From Actinoplanes sp. N902-109 (lineage in GTDB: Bacteria; Actinomycetota; Actinomycetes; Mycobacteriales; Micromonosporaceae), in the NCBI RefSeq assembly GCF_000389965.1, contig NC_021191.1, forward strand, positions 5,271,501 through 5,335,500: a stretch of 64,000 bases of DNA, read 5' to 3'. Both the position numbers and the translations under genes were made by a program. Of this stretch, positions 8,078-15,890 are shown one piece after another. The notes beneath the pieces were generated by a model. That model saw nothing but the letters and a program-made list of their open reading frames with translations. It was not told the origin of the DNA and made no database searches. The stretch's first letter is position 1; each line of letters begins with the position of its first letter.

Positions 8078-8719
8078 ATGTCTTTGCCGCTGAGGCCCGC
8101 CGTACCGGGCAACCCGGCCCCCGAGCCCGCAGCACCGCCGGTTCCCGAGCATGCAGCACCGCCGGTTCCCGAGCATGCGGCACCGCCGGTCCCCGAGCAT
8201 GCGGCACCGCCGGTCCCCGAGCGTGCGGCACCGCCGGCCGTCGAGCCCGGCGACGTCGTCGTCCGGCCCGCCGAGCGCCGGGACATGACCGCGCTGGTCG
8301 AGCTGCGGCTGGCCAACGCCGAGCGGCACGTGCGGCTGAACCCGGGCGTCTACCGGATCCCCGACCGGTCGGTGGTGCACGCGCACTTCGCGGAGGTGCT
8401 GCCGCACGACCTGCTGCTGATCGCCGAGGTCGAGGGCGAGGTCGCGGGCTGCGCCGAGCTGGTGGCGGTCCGGGACGCGCCCGGGCACCAGATCCTGCGC
8501 CCGCGGCGGGCCGCTGACGTGCACACGGTGGTGCTCACGCCGTACCGGGGGAAAGGGGTGGGCAGGGCGCTGCTGGCCGCCGCCGAGACGCTGGCCGCGG
8601 CCCACGGCTTCGAGGTCCTGCACGCCGGCATCGCGGCGGGCAACGACGAGGCGGTGGCGTTCTACGCGGCGCGCGGTTTCCGGCCGCGCGGCACCCTGCG
8701 CAGCAAGCAGCTGGACTAA
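8078..8719 (+). CDS. GNAT N-acetyltransferase with N-terminal Pro-rich repeat region
   Basis: The 213-residue protein has a GNAT domain from about residue 65 to the end, with the acetyl-CoA loop visible as LTPYRGKGVGRALL and the late motif NDEAVAFYAARGFRPRG. The first 60 residues are a low-complexity linker containing four copies of AAPPVPEH/R and a fifth divergent copy, encoded by 24-bp tandem repeats. ATG 8078 follows a TAGACT box by seven bases and has no ribosome site, so the transcript is probably leaderless. The substrate is unknown. Confidence 0.8.
   Translation: MSLPLRPAVPGNPAPEPAAPPVPEHAAPPVPEHAAPPVPEHAAPPVPERAAPPAVEPGDVVVRPAERRDMTALVELRLANAERHVRLNPGVYRIPDRSVVHAHFAEVLPHDLLLIAEVEGEVAGCAELVAVRDAPGHQILRPRRAADVHTVVLTPYRGKGVGRALLAAAETLAAAHGFEVLHAGIAAGNDEAVAFYAARGFRPRGTLRSKQLD
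8129..8248 (+). repeat. Five 24-bp in-frame tandem repeats
   Basis: Units start at 8129, 8153, 8177, 8201 and 8225. The first four encode AAPPVPEH or AAPPVPER with only third-position or single-base differences, and the fifth has drifted to AAPPAVEP. The near identity at DNA level suggests recent expansion by slippage, so copy number may vary between strains. Confidence 0.9.
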
Positions 8720-8728
8720 GCTCGGCAC

Positions 8729-8998
8729 ATGTGCCGGAACATCCGTCAGCTGCACAACTTCGAGCCGCCCGCGACGCCGGATGAGGTGCAGGCGGCCGCG
8801 CTGCAGTACGTGCGCAAGGTCGCCGGCGCGGCCAAGCCGTCGCAGCGCAACCAGGCCGCGTACGACCGGGCCGTCGCCGCCGTGGCCGCCGCGACCGCGA
8901 CCCTGCTCGGCGAGCTGGTCACCGCCGCCCCGCCGAAGGATCGCGAGATCGAGGCGGCCAAGGCCCGCGAACGCGCCCGCGAGCGCTACGCCTCCTGA
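8729..8998 (+). CDS. DUF2277 family protein
   Basis: The 89-residue product begins MCRNIRQLHNFEPPATPDEVQAAALQYVRKV, the hallmark of DUF2277, a small all-helical family found across actinomycetes and some proteobacteria with no known activity. The N-terminal Cys-Arg-Asn-Ile is strongly conserved and may be functionally important. TAAGCT six bases before ATG 8729 and the lack of a ribosome site suggest leaderless expression independent of the GNAT gene ten bases upstream. The last 13 bases overlap the convergent lipoprotein gene. Confidence 0.88.
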   Translation: MCRNIRQLHNFEPPATPDEVQAAALQYVRKVAGAAKPSQRNQAAYDRAVAAVAAATATLLGELVTAAPPKDREIEAAKARERARERYAS

Positions 8999-9720
8999 TC
9001 CACCCGCAGCGTCGCGTCACGCAGGGTGACATACCAGGCCGACTCGGTGAAGTCGCCGCCGGTCTCCTCGCCGAGGTAGGCGTCGATGTGCCTCCGGCCG
9101 CCCAGCCCGGGCGTGAACTCATCGGTGACCTGCCACTTCGCGGTGCGCAGGGCCGCGCAGACGGTAGCGTCCGGCAACGACCCGTCGTCCACCCGGCCAC
9201 AGCCGGCGATCCGGAACCGGGTGCCGCGCGCGAGCACCCCCGGGTCGGCCGCCGCGGACACGAACGGCCGCAGCGCCCGCCCGGCAGTGTCGCGCGGCGC
9301 GCTGTCCAGCCAGAAACCCACGTCGTAGGACCAGTTCAGATACCGTCCCGATCCGGTACGGCCGGTGCCCTCCGCCTCGACAGCCGCGACGAAATCCGAG
9401 GGGTACGAACCCAGGTCGTCGTGGCCGTGCGCGCAGTCGAGCCGGAGACATCCCCGTACGGTCGTGGGATCGCCGCCGTGCAGGTCCTCGACCGCGGTGT
9501 AGTAGACGGTGATCTCCCAGCCCGTCGAGGTCGTCACCGCCCCCGACGGAGCCGGCAGCCCGGACGGCCCCGCCGGCGTGGCCGGTGCAGGCACCACCCG
9601 CGACGGCGCCGGCATCCGGAACGGCACGGTCGGGGCGATCAGCGTGGGCACCGGACCCGGATCACCGGCCGGCCCGCACCCGGCCAGCAGCAGACACAGC
9701 ACTCCCCCGATCGCCCGCAT
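8986..9720 (-). CDS. Secreted lipoprotein with RlpA/3D-like barrel features
   Basis: The 244-residue precursor begins MRAIGGVLCLLLAGC, a short lipoprotein signal peptide whose lipobox LLAGC puts the lipidated Cys at residue 15. A Pro-rich linker follows to about residue 60. The rest is a beta-rich domain with RTAKWQVTDEFTPGLGGRRHIDAYLGEET near the end. This resembles the Asp-containing loop of 3D/double-psi barrel domains found in cell-wall hydrolases, but I cannot place it in a family with certainty. It would sit on the outer face of the membrane. Confidence 0.65.
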   Translation of the reverse strand: MRAIGGVLCLLLAGCGPAGDPGPVPTLIAPTVPFRMPAPSRVVPAPATPAGPSGLPAPSGAVTTSTGWEITVYYTAVEDLHGGDPTTVRGCLRLDCAHGHDDLGSYPSDFVAAVEAEGTGRTGSGRYLNWSYDVGFWLDSAPRDTAGRALRPFVSAAADPGVLARGTRFRIAGCGRVDDGSLPDATVCAALRTAKWQVTDEFTPGLGGRRHIDAYLGEETGGDFTESAWYVTLRDATLRVDQEA

Positions 9721-9740
9721 GCGGCCACCCTACCGCTGTT

Positions 9741-9779
9741 TAAGCCTTGGCTTATATAAGTTGGGACTGTTATAGTCCC
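9741..9779 (+). promoter_or_regulatory. Promoter and palindromic operators of the arsR-type gene
   Basis: TTGGCT (9747-9752), 18 bases, then TATAGT (9771-9776) forms a housekeeping-type promoter, with transcription starting at the GTG of the regulator. Three inverted repeats overlap it: TAAGCC-TT-GGCTTA (9741-9754), CTTATATAAG (9751-9760) and GGGACT-N5-AGTCCC (9763-9779). This arrangement fits autorepression by the ArsR protein. Confidence 0.65.
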
Positions 9780-9782
9780 GGG

Positions 9783-10148
9783 GTGCACGCGTTCGACGTG
9801 CTCGGTGACCCGGTACGCCGCCGCATCCTCGAACTGCTCGCCGACGGCGAGCAGCCCTCGGGGACGGTGACCGGGGTCATCCGGGCCGAGTTCGGGATCT
9901 CCCAGCCCGCGGTCTCCCAGCACCTGCGGGTGCTGCGGGACAACGGCTTCGCCACCGTGCGCGCCGAGGGTGCGCGCCGGCTCTACGCGGTCGACGACAC
10001 CGCGCTGCGCGAGGCCGACGCCTGGCTGGACCGGTTCCGGCAGTCCTGGGCACCGCACCTCGACGCGCTCGCCACCGAGATCGCGCGCGGCAAGCGCCGG
10101 CGCCGCCTCGCCACCGACGACGACACCGGAGCTTCTGATGATCAATGA
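9783..10148 (+). CDS. ArsR-family transcriptional repressor
   Basis: The 121-residue winged-helix protein begins MHAFDVLGDPVRRRILELLADGEQ and has the recognition helix SQPAVSQHLRVLRDNGFATVRAEGARRLYAV. It lacks the metal-binding ELCVCDL-type motif, so it belongs to the large non-metal ArsR group that is usually paired with SRPBCC or lyase proteins. GTG 9783 is chosen because TATAGT lies exactly six bases upstream, giving a leaderless message. Its last 11 bases overlap the AHSA1-like gene, so the two are translated together. Confidence 0.88.
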   Translation: MHAFDVLGDPVRRRILELLADGEQPSGTVTGVIRAEFGISQPAVSQHLRVLRDNGFATVRAEGARRLYAVDDTALREADAWLDRFRQSWAPHLDALATEIARGKRRRRLATDDDTGASDDQ

Positions 10149-10773
10149 GGAACAGCAGATCAACGACGTCAGCCGTACGGTCGCAGCACGCACCTTGCCC
10201 GAGGGCGAGGCGCGCGTCGCCACCATCAGCCAGGTCTACCCCACCGACCTCGAGGACATGTGGGAAGCGGTGACCAGCGCCGAACGGATCCCCCGCTGGT
10301 TCCTGCCGATCTCCGGCGACCTCAAGGAGGGCGGGCACTACCAGTTCGAGGGCAATGCCGGCGGCACCATCACCCGCTGCGACAAGCCGCACAGCTTCGA
10401 GGCCACCTGGGAGTACAACAACGAGGTCAGCTGGGTGACCGTGCGGCTCACCCCGGAGGGCGACGGGCACACCCGTTTCCACCTCGAACACGTCGCGCAC
10501 GTGTCGGCCGAGCTGTGGGAACAGTACGGCCCGTCGGCCACCGGGATCGGCTGGGACATGGGCCTGATGGGGCTGGCGAACCACCTGAGCGCCGAGAAGC
10601 GGCCCGAGCTCGACCCCGGGGCCGCGATGACGTGGATGGTGTCCGACGAGGGCAAGCAGTTCATGCGGATGTCGGCCGACTCGTGGGCCGGGGCCGCGAT
10701 CGCCGCCGGCGACGACCCGGCGTCCGCCCACGCGAGCGCCGACCGCACCTACGCCCTCTACACCTCAGGCTGA
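10138..10773 (+). CDS. SRPBCC / AHSA1-like domain protein
   Basis: The 211-residue protein carries the AHSA1-type START/Bet v1 fold: TISQVYPTDLEDMWEAVTSAERIPRWFLPISGDLKEGGHYQFEGN, a SFEATWEYNNEVSWVTVRL strand pair and a C-terminal helix with GWDMGLMGLANHL. Such proteins bind hydrophobic ligands in a cavity. They are typical partners of adjacent ArsR repressors, where they may sense or remove the inducer. Translation overlaps the regulator by 11 bases. A true Hsp90 co-chaperone function is unlikely from this context. Confidence 0.85.
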   Translation: MINEEQQINDVSRTVAARTLPEGEARVATISQVYPTDLEDMWEAVTSAERIPRWFLPISGDLKEGGHYQFEGNAGGTITRCDKPHSFEATWEYNNEVSWVTVRLTPEGDGHTRFHLEHVAHVSAELWEQYGPSATGIGWDMGLMGLANHLSAEKRPELDPGAAMTWMVSDEGKQFMRMSADSWAGAAIAAGDDPASAHASADRTYALYTSG

Positions 10774-10852
10774 GCCCGGGCGCCGCAGTCACCGGCCTCG
10801 ACCCGTGGATGCGGCCCGGACGCGGCAAGACCAGTGACCCGGTTGGCTGCGG

Positions 10853-11836
10853 TCAGGGGACGAGGACGAGCTTGCCCTCGACCTCGCGGTGCTCCAGGCG
10901 GCGGTGCGCCTCGGCGGCCCGGCCGAGCGGCAGGGTGGTGACCTCCGGCCGCAGCACGCCGGCCCGCAGCTGGCCGGCCAGCGCGGTCAGGTCGGCCCGG
11001 AAGCCGGCCGGGTCACGGTCAACCGCTCGCTCCACCACGTGCACCGCCACGCGGGCACCAGGGGTGAGCTTCGCCCGCAGCAGGGCGCCGACGGTACGGA
11101 TCATCGCACCGGCCTTCGAGTATCCAGCGCCGGCGGCGAAACTGAAGCCGTACGACACGACCACGCCCGACCGTTGCGTGGCGCGCCGCGAACGTGCCAG
11201 CGAGGGGCCGCCCACCGGGTCGAACGTGGCCGCCACGGACACCGGCACCGCTGCCGCGTCGGCCGCCCAGGTGGCACCGCCGGCCTCGACCCGGACCCGT
11301 CTGGCCGGGCTGGAGGTGCCGTAGACCTCGACCCCGGCCGCGCGGGCGATCTGGCACAACGCCGACCCGACCCCGCCGGCCGCGCCGAGCACCAGCACCG
11401 CCTGCCCCGGGGCCGGCTTGGCGACGCGGTGGAACATCTGCCAGGCCGTGAGGTAGTTGAGCACGAGCGCGTCGAGTTCCGCGGCGGGAGGCCCCTCGGG
11501 CAGCGGCGCTGCGCGCAGCGCGGACACCACGACATGGGTCGCGTACCCACCGGCGCCGACCAGCGCGCCGACCCGCTGACCCACGGCAACGTCCTCGACA
11601 CCGGCCCCCAGCTTCGTGACCCGGCCGACGACGTCGAACCCCAGCACGTCCGGCAGCGGGCCGGGGTTGAGCCCTTCGCGGGTGGTGATGTCGTTGAAGG
11701 CCACCCCGGCGGCCTCCACCTCGACGAGGATCTGTCCCAGGCCCGGCTCCGGCACCGGCATGGGCTCCAGCCGAAGCACCTCGGGGCCGCCAGTCGCAGT
11801 CAGCCGTACCCGTCGTGGACCTGCGTCACTGTTCAT
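10853..11836 (-). CDS. Zinc-independent MDR quinone oxidoreductase
   Basis: The 327-residue protein is a medium-chain dehydrogenase of the quinone oxidoreductase group. It has a GroES-like N-terminus (FNDITTREGLNPGPLPDVLGFDVVGRV), no catalytic zinc cysteines, and an NADPH site at VLVLGAAGGVGSALCQIARAAG. Family members reduce quinones or enones. ATG 11836 is taken as start because the operator palindrome begins 13 bases upstream. The upstream MarR gene on the same strand and the palindrome between them suggest induction by a quinone or other electrophile. Confidence 0.85.
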   Translation of the reverse strand: MNSDAGPRRVRLTATGGPEVLRLEPMPVPEPGLGQILVEVEAAGVAFNDITTREGLNPGPLPDVLGFDVVGRVTKLGAGVEDVAVGQRVGALVGAGGYATHVVVSALRAAPLPEGPPAAELDALVLNYLTAWQMFHRVAKPAPGQAVLVLGAAGGVGSALCQIARAAGVEVYGTSSPARRVRVEAGGATWAADAAAVPVSVAATFDPVGGPSLARSRRATQRSGVVVSYGFSFAAGAGYSKAGAMIRTVGALLRAKLTPGARVAVHVVERAVDRDPAGFRADLTALAGQLRAGVLRPEVTTLPLGRAAEAHRRLEHREVEGKLVLVP

Positions 11837-11848
11837 GCTTGATAGGGT

Positions 11849-11865
11849 ACTTGAGTTTCTCAAGT
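11849..11865. promoter_or_regulatory. MarR-type operator palindrome
   Basis: ACTTGAG-TTT-CTCAAGT is a perfect inverted repeat with 7-bp arms. It lies between the MarR stop and the oxidoreductase start, at the position expected for a repressor site over the oxidoreductase promoter. Its size fits MarR dimers. Confidence 0.65.
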
Positions 11866-11878
11866 AAATGTGCGGGCC

Positions 11879-12301
11879 TTACGCGCCCTCGAGCGCCTTG
11901 GCCAGCAGACTCTGCAGAAGGCGCTGCTCCGTGTCGTCGAGATCGGCGAACGGCGAACGTTTCGCGGCGACGGAGAGCAGGCGCTGGCGGACCGTGCGGC
12001 CCTCGGGCGTCAGCACCAGCGTGCGCACCCGTCCGTCGCTGGGATGCGGGCGTCGCTCGGCGAGACCGCGTTCCTCCAGCTGCGCACTGAGCAGGGTGAT
12101 GTTGGAAGGGTCGCAGCGCAGGAGGCCGGCAAGCTGACGCAGCGACTGCGGCTCGTCGTCGGGCTTCAGCACCCACAGGAGGTTCGCTGTCGGCCCGGTG
12201 AGCTGCAGCCGCTCGAGGCCCTCCTGCATCCGGCCGGCGACCTGACCGGCAATGGCCGTCACCTGGTACAGCAACGACGCCGCGAGTTCATCCACCACCA
12301 T
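11879..12301 (-). CDS. MarR-family transcriptional regulator
   Basis: The 140-residue protein has the MarR winged helix: LTGPTANLLWVL, LRQLAGLLRCDPSNITLLSAQLEERGL, then the wing ERRPHPSDGRVRTLVLTPEGR. No redox-sensing Cys at the usual N-terminal site is evident. The single Cys in LLRCDPS lies near the recognition helix and could be a sensor, which is speculative. A GTG nine codons upstream is an alternative start. It sits directly before its probable target oxidoreductase gene, with a palindromic operator between them. Confidence 0.85.
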   Translation of the reverse strand: MVVDELAASLLYQVTAIAGQVAGRMQEGLERLQLTGPTANLLWVLKPDDEPQSLRQLAGLLRCDPSNITLLSAQLEERGLAERRPHPSDGRVRTLVLTPEGRTVRQRLLSVAAKRSPFADLDDTEQRLLQSLLAKALEGA

Positions 12302-12380
12302 GCCCGAAGCGTAGAGGTGCGCACGGACCAGCGTCGGAACCGCCGCCGCACCGACCGCGGGCGGTGCCTCACATCGCGCG

Positions 12381-12412
12381 CCCCGCCCGGCCGCGGCCCC
12401 GCCCGGCCGCGG
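12381..12412. repeat. Perfect 16-bp tandem duplication
   Basis: CCCCGCCCGGCCGCGG occurs twice head to tail (12381-12396, 12397-12412) in the gap between the ECF sigma stop and the marR start. The junction makes the palindrome GGCCGCGGCC. It may act in termination after the sigma gene, but no function is shown. Confidence 0.75.
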
Positions 12413-12417
12413 ACGGA

Positions 12418-12975
12418 TCACATCGCGGGCTCGGCCCGGTCGCGGTCGGTGAGCAGGAGCATCAGGTCCTCGCGGGCCCGGGCGACCCGTGAGCGGATCG
12501 TGCCGACCGGGCAGTCGCAGACCGCGGCCGCCTCGGCGTACGACAACCCGATCAGCTGGGTCGCCACGAACGCCTCCCGCCGCTCGGGCGCCAGCCGGTT
12601 CAGCAGGTCGCGCAGGACCACCTCGTCCTCGAAGCGCGGCCGGCCGGGCGCCGCGGCCGAGTCCGCCGCCGCCTGCCAGTCCTCGGTGGCGGCGATGCGC
12701 GGCCGGCTCACCGCCGTGCGGACATGGTCGGCGGCGACCCGGCGCGCGATCGTGAACAGCCAGGTGCGGGCGCTCGACCGGGCCGCGAACGCGGGCAGGC
12801 TGCGCAGGGCCCGCAGGTACGTCTCCTGGGTCAGGTCCTCCACGTCGGCCGGGCCGGCGAGGTGGTGCAGGAAGCGCCACACCTGCCGCTGGGTGGCCCG
12901 GATGAACGCCGCCGCCGCAGCCTCGTCGCCGCGGCCGGCGGCCAGCGCCCACCGGGTCACCTCGTCGTCGGTCAC
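12418..12975 (-). CDS. ECF RNA polymerase sigma factor
   Basis: The 185-residue protein contains sigma region 2 (RQVWRFLHHLAGPADVEDLTQETYLRALRSLPAF, with RTWLFTIARRVAADHVR) and region 4 (APERREAFVATQLIGLSYAEAAAVCDCPVGTIRSRVARAREDL). No anti-sigma factor or extra sensory domain is present. It starts at GTG 12975 in a four-base GTGA overlap with the stop of the YcnI-like gene, so the two are translationally coupled. In mycobacteria an ECF factor, SigC, has been linked to copper acquisition. The YcnI partner suggests a similar role here, which is inference. Confidence 0.9.
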   Translation of the reverse strand: MTDDEVTRWALAAGRGDEAAAAAFIRATQRQVWRFLHHLAGPADVEDLTQETYLRALRSLPAFAARSSARTWLFTIARRVAADHVRTAVSRPRIAATEDWQAAADSAAAPGRPRFEDEVVLRDLLNRLAPERREAFVATQLIGLSYAEAAAVCDCPVGTIRSRVARAREDLMLLLTDRDRAEPAM

Positions 12976-13721
12976 TCCGTCCCGGCAGGAGCGGCAGGAG
13001 CGGCAGCGGCGGCAGGGGTGCTCTGAGCGGCGCGGCGGTAGGCGAGCAGGCCCAGCACCAGCCCGGCAAGACCGAGCACGATGCCGATGATGCCGGCCCA
13101 CGTGCCGTTGCCGTCGCCCTTGGCCGGCGCCGCCGCCTGACCGGTGGCGGCCGGGGCACTCGCGGCGACGGCGGTGTCGGCGGCTGCGGCGGGGGTCAGC
13201 TTGAGCACCGGCGCCGGGTGTTCCGGCTCGGTGCCGTCGGTGGTGGGCTCGTCGATCCAGCGGACGACCGTACCGTCGGAATAGGTCTGCAGGGCCTTGA
13301 AGACGATCTGGTCGACCTCGGGCAGCGGACCGAGCGACACGTCGAACTCCTGGAACTCGCCCGGCTTGACCACCGCGGGCGCGCTCGCGGTCCAGGTGAT
13401 CTTGTTGACCGCCTCGGTGAGCTGGGTGCCGTGCGAGTCGATCGGCTTGGCGAGCTTGGCCTTCTGGGCCACCGCGGTCCAGCCGGTGACCTGCTTGAGC
13501 CCGACGTAGGCGAACGGCGTGTCCGCGGGCAGGTTGACCTCGACCTTCGTGGTGTTCGCGCTGTCCATCTCGTTCGGCACCCGGAACGTGACCTTCGCGT
13601 AGCCGCCCTGGGCGGCCGTGCTGGGGTTCACGGTCACGTGCGCGGAGGCGGGGGCGGCGAGGGCGAGGACGGCCATGGCGACCAGACCGCCGACCACACC
13701 CGAACGCTTCAGCAGGGACAT
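12972..13721 (-). CDS. YcnI-family (DUF1775) copper-binding membrane protein
   Basis: The 249-residue precursor has a signal peptide ending ...APASA before HVTVNPSTAAQGGYAKVTFRVPNE. The new N-terminal His is the conserved copper ligand of YcnI domains, known as the mono-histidine brace. The domain runs to about residue 165 and is followed by an Ala/Pro linker, one membrane helix (IIGIVLGLAGLVLGLLAYRRA) and an Ala/Pro-rich cytoplasmic tail. GGAAGG upstream of ATG 13721 supports the start. YcnI usually neighbours CopC/CopD import genes. Here it is coupled instead to an ECF sigma factor, and no copC/copD is in the window. Confidence 0.9.
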   Translation of the reverse strand: MSLLKRSGVVGGLVAMAVLALAAPASAHVTVNPSTAAQGGYAKVTFRVPNEMDSANTTKVEVNLPADTPFAYVGLKQVTGWTAVAQKAKLAKPIDSHGTQLTEAVNKITWTASAPAVVKPGEFQEFDVSLGPLPEVDQIVFKALQTYSDGTVVRWIDEPTTDGTEPEHPAPVLKLTPAAAADTAVAASAPAATGQAAAPAKGDGNGTWAGIIGIVLGLAGLVLGLLAYRRAAQSTPAAAAAPAAPAGTE

Positions 13722-13822
13722 CGTGGGGAACCTTCCGACTCGGTCCGGCCCGGCTCCTGCGCCGGGCTCGGACATTGGTCGTCGCCGGGTCCCGGATAGT
13801 TCCCGCGGATGTGCATCCCGGC

Positions 13823-15181
13823 TCACGCTGCCGGGATGCGCACCTCGACGTGCAGGCCGGGCGGCGGGACCGTGCCGCTGAGCGTGACCGTGCCGCGGTG
13901 CCGGCGTACCAGCTCGCGCACTATCGCCAGCCCCAGCCCGGACCCGCCGGCGTCACGGGCACGGGCGTCGTCGAGCCGGGTGAAACGGTCGAACACCCGC
14001 TCGCGGTCGGCCGCGGCGATGCCCGGGCCGTCGTCGGTCACGGTGATTCTCCCGTACGCCCCGGCGGGCGCGACGGCCAGTCGTACGGACGAGGACGCGT
14101 GGCGTACGGCATTGTCGAGCAGGTTGGCCACGACCCGGGCGAGCGCGTCGCGGTCACCGGTCACCCGCAACGGCACGGCGGGACGCTCATAGTCGACGCC
14201 CGGATAGCGCCCGGCCACCTCGGCGAGCAGCTGGCCCAGCTCCACCTCGGTGCTCGCCGCCGGCAACGTCCGGGTCGTGGCGTCGTCCGAGCGCGCCAGC
14301 AGCAGCAGATCGTCGACCAGCCGGCTGAGCCGCTCCACATCGGTCAGCAGATCCCCGGCGAGGGCCGGCCAGTCGGTGGTGTCCGGCAGGATCTGCGCGA
14401 CCTCCAGTTCGGTGCGCATGTTGGTCAGCGGGCTGCGCAACTCGTGGGCGGCGTCCGCCACGAACGAGCGCTGCCGGGCCCGCGCGGCTTCCAACCGCCC
14501 CAGCATGCCGTTGAGCGTGACCGCCAGCCGGTGGATCTCGTCGGACGAGTCGGGCACCGGCAGCTGTCCCGGCCGCGCACCCCCGGTGATCTCCTCGGCG
14601 CCCGCGCGCAGCGACTCCACCGGTTTGAGCGCCGCGCCCAGCAGCCGCCACGACACCAGCGCCAGCACCACCACCAGCGGCAGGAACACCTCCAGCAGCG
14701 TGACCCGGAGCAGGTGCACGCTCTGTGTCAGGTCACCCAGCGGCCGCGCAACCAGCACGGACACCCGGGCGTCGGCCGGCCCGGCCGCGACCATGACCAC
14801 CCGCGCGTCGCCGTCGAGCCCGATCCGGTCCCCACGGATCACCATCCCACCCCGGTCGGTGAGCTCGGCCCGCTCCGGCGCGTACAGAATGGGTACGAGC
14901 CCGTCGGCTCCCACCGACGCGGACACGATCCGGCCCCGCGCATCGACGACCTGCGCCCGCACCCCGGGAGCGAGCGTCAGCGGATTGGTCAGCGAATCGG
15001 TGTTGACCAGCTCGGCCACCGCGTCGGCGGTTTCCAGGGCCTCGGTGTTCGCGGTCCGCTGCAACGCGAAGTGCATGGTCACGATCAGCACCACGCCGCC
15101 ACCGGCCAGCCCGACGAACAGCGTGACCACCGAGACCACCAGCAGCCGCGCCCGCAGGCTCAGAACCCGCAGCCAGCCCAT
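13823..15181 (-). CDS. Sensor histidine kinase (OmpR-type two-component system)
   Basis: The protein has 452 residues. Membrane helices lie at about 12-34 and 160-182, flanking an extracellular domain of roughly 125 residues. A HAMP linker follows, then HisKA with the phospho-acceptor His246 in VADAAHELRSPLTN, and an HATPase domain with NLLDNAVRHA, DDGPGI and GGSGLGLAIVRELV. It starts one base after the response-regulator stop. The extracellular domain matches no sensor I recognise, so the stimulus is unknown. The neighbouring ycnI/ECF genes make a copper or envelope cue possible. Confidence 0.92.
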   Translation of the reverse strand: MGWLRVLSLRARLLVVSVVTLFVGLAGGGVVLIVTMHFALQRTANTEALETADAVAELVNTDSLTNPLTLAPGVRAQVVDARGRIVSASVGADGLVPILYAPERAELTDRGGMVIRGDRIGLDGDARVVMVAAGPADARVSVLVARPLGDLTQSVHLLRVTLLEVFLPLVVVLALVSWRLLGAALKPVESLRAGAEEITGGARPGQLPVPDSSDEIHRLAVTLNGMLGRLEAARARQRSFVADAAHELRSPLTNMRTELEVAQILPDTTDWPALAGDLLTDVERLSRLVDDLLLLARSDDATTRTLPAASTEVELGQLLAEVAGRYPGVDYERPAVPLRVTGDRDALARVVANLLDNAVRHASSSVRLAVAPAGAYGRITVTDDGPGIAAADRERVFDRFTRLDDARARDAGGSGLGLAIVRELVRRHRGTVTLSGTVPPPGLHVEVRIPAA

Positions 15182-15182
15182 C

Positions 15183-15848
15183 TCAACCCGGTACGGCGGC
15201 CAGCCGGTAGCCGGCACCGCGCACCGTCTCCAGCCGGTCCCGGCCGATCTTGCGCCGCAGATATCCGATGTAGACCTCGACCGCGTTGGCCGCCGTCTCG
15301 ACCGCCGCGTCCCACACATGGTCGAGCAGCTCGGTCTTGGACACGACCTCGCCCGGGTGGCGCAGCAGATACTCCAGCAGCGCGAACTCGCGCGCGGTGA
15401 GCACCACCTCGGCCCCCGCCACAGTCACCTTGCGCAACGCGGGGTCCAGCTCGACATCCCCGTGCCGCAGCACCGCCGGGCGCTGCGGGGTGCCCCGGCG
15501 CAGCAACGCACGAAGGCGGGCGAGCAGCACCACGTACGAGAAAGGCTTGGTCAGGTAGTCGTCAGCGCCGCAGTCCAGCCCGTCGGCCTGGTCGTACTCC
15601 CCGTCCTTGGCCGACAGCATCAGCACGGGAAGCCACTTCCGCTCGGCCCGCAACTGCCGCACGACCCGGTAACCGGACAACTTGGGCAGCATCACATCGA
15701 GGATCATCGCGTCGTAGTCGCCATGCCGGGCCAGCTCGAGCCCGTCCTGCCCGTCGGCCGCGATGTCGACCGCGAACCCCTCGGCCTGCAACCCGCGCCG
15801 CAGGGCGACCGCGAGCCGTTCCTCGTCCTCCACCACCAGAACCCGCAC
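15183..15848 (-). CDS. OmpR/PhoB-family response regulator
   Basis: The 221-residue regulator has a receiver domain with acidic pocket E7/D8, phospho-acceptor Asp51 (AMILDVMLPK) and the conserved Lys in YLTKPFS. A winged-helix trans_reg_C domain follows (LTAREFALLEYLLRHPGEVVSK ... VEVYIGYLRRKI ... GAGYRL). It is the first gene of the pair with the histidine kinase immediately downstream. The next gene upstream on the same strand, a TetR regulator, is 42 bases away and is probably independent. Confidence 0.93.
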   Translation of the reverse strand: MRVLVVEDEERLAVALRRGLQAEGFAVDIAADGQDGLELARHGDYDAMILDVMLPKLSGYRVVRQLRAERKWLPVLMLSAKDGEYDQADGLDCGADDYLTKPFSYVVLLARLRALLRRGTPQRPAVLRHGDVELDPALRKVTVAGAEVVLTAREFALLEYLLRHPGEVVSKTELLDHVWDAAVETAANAVEVYIGYLRRKIGRDRLETVRGAGYRLAAVPG

Positions 15849-15890
15849 ACCCCCACGATGGCACGCCGACGCCCGCCGGCGAACCCGTTC

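Noticed and set aside
8129..8248. The 24-bp repeats as a CRISPR or regulatory array
   Set aside because: They are in frame, contiguous and encode a Pro-rich linker within a GNAT gene.
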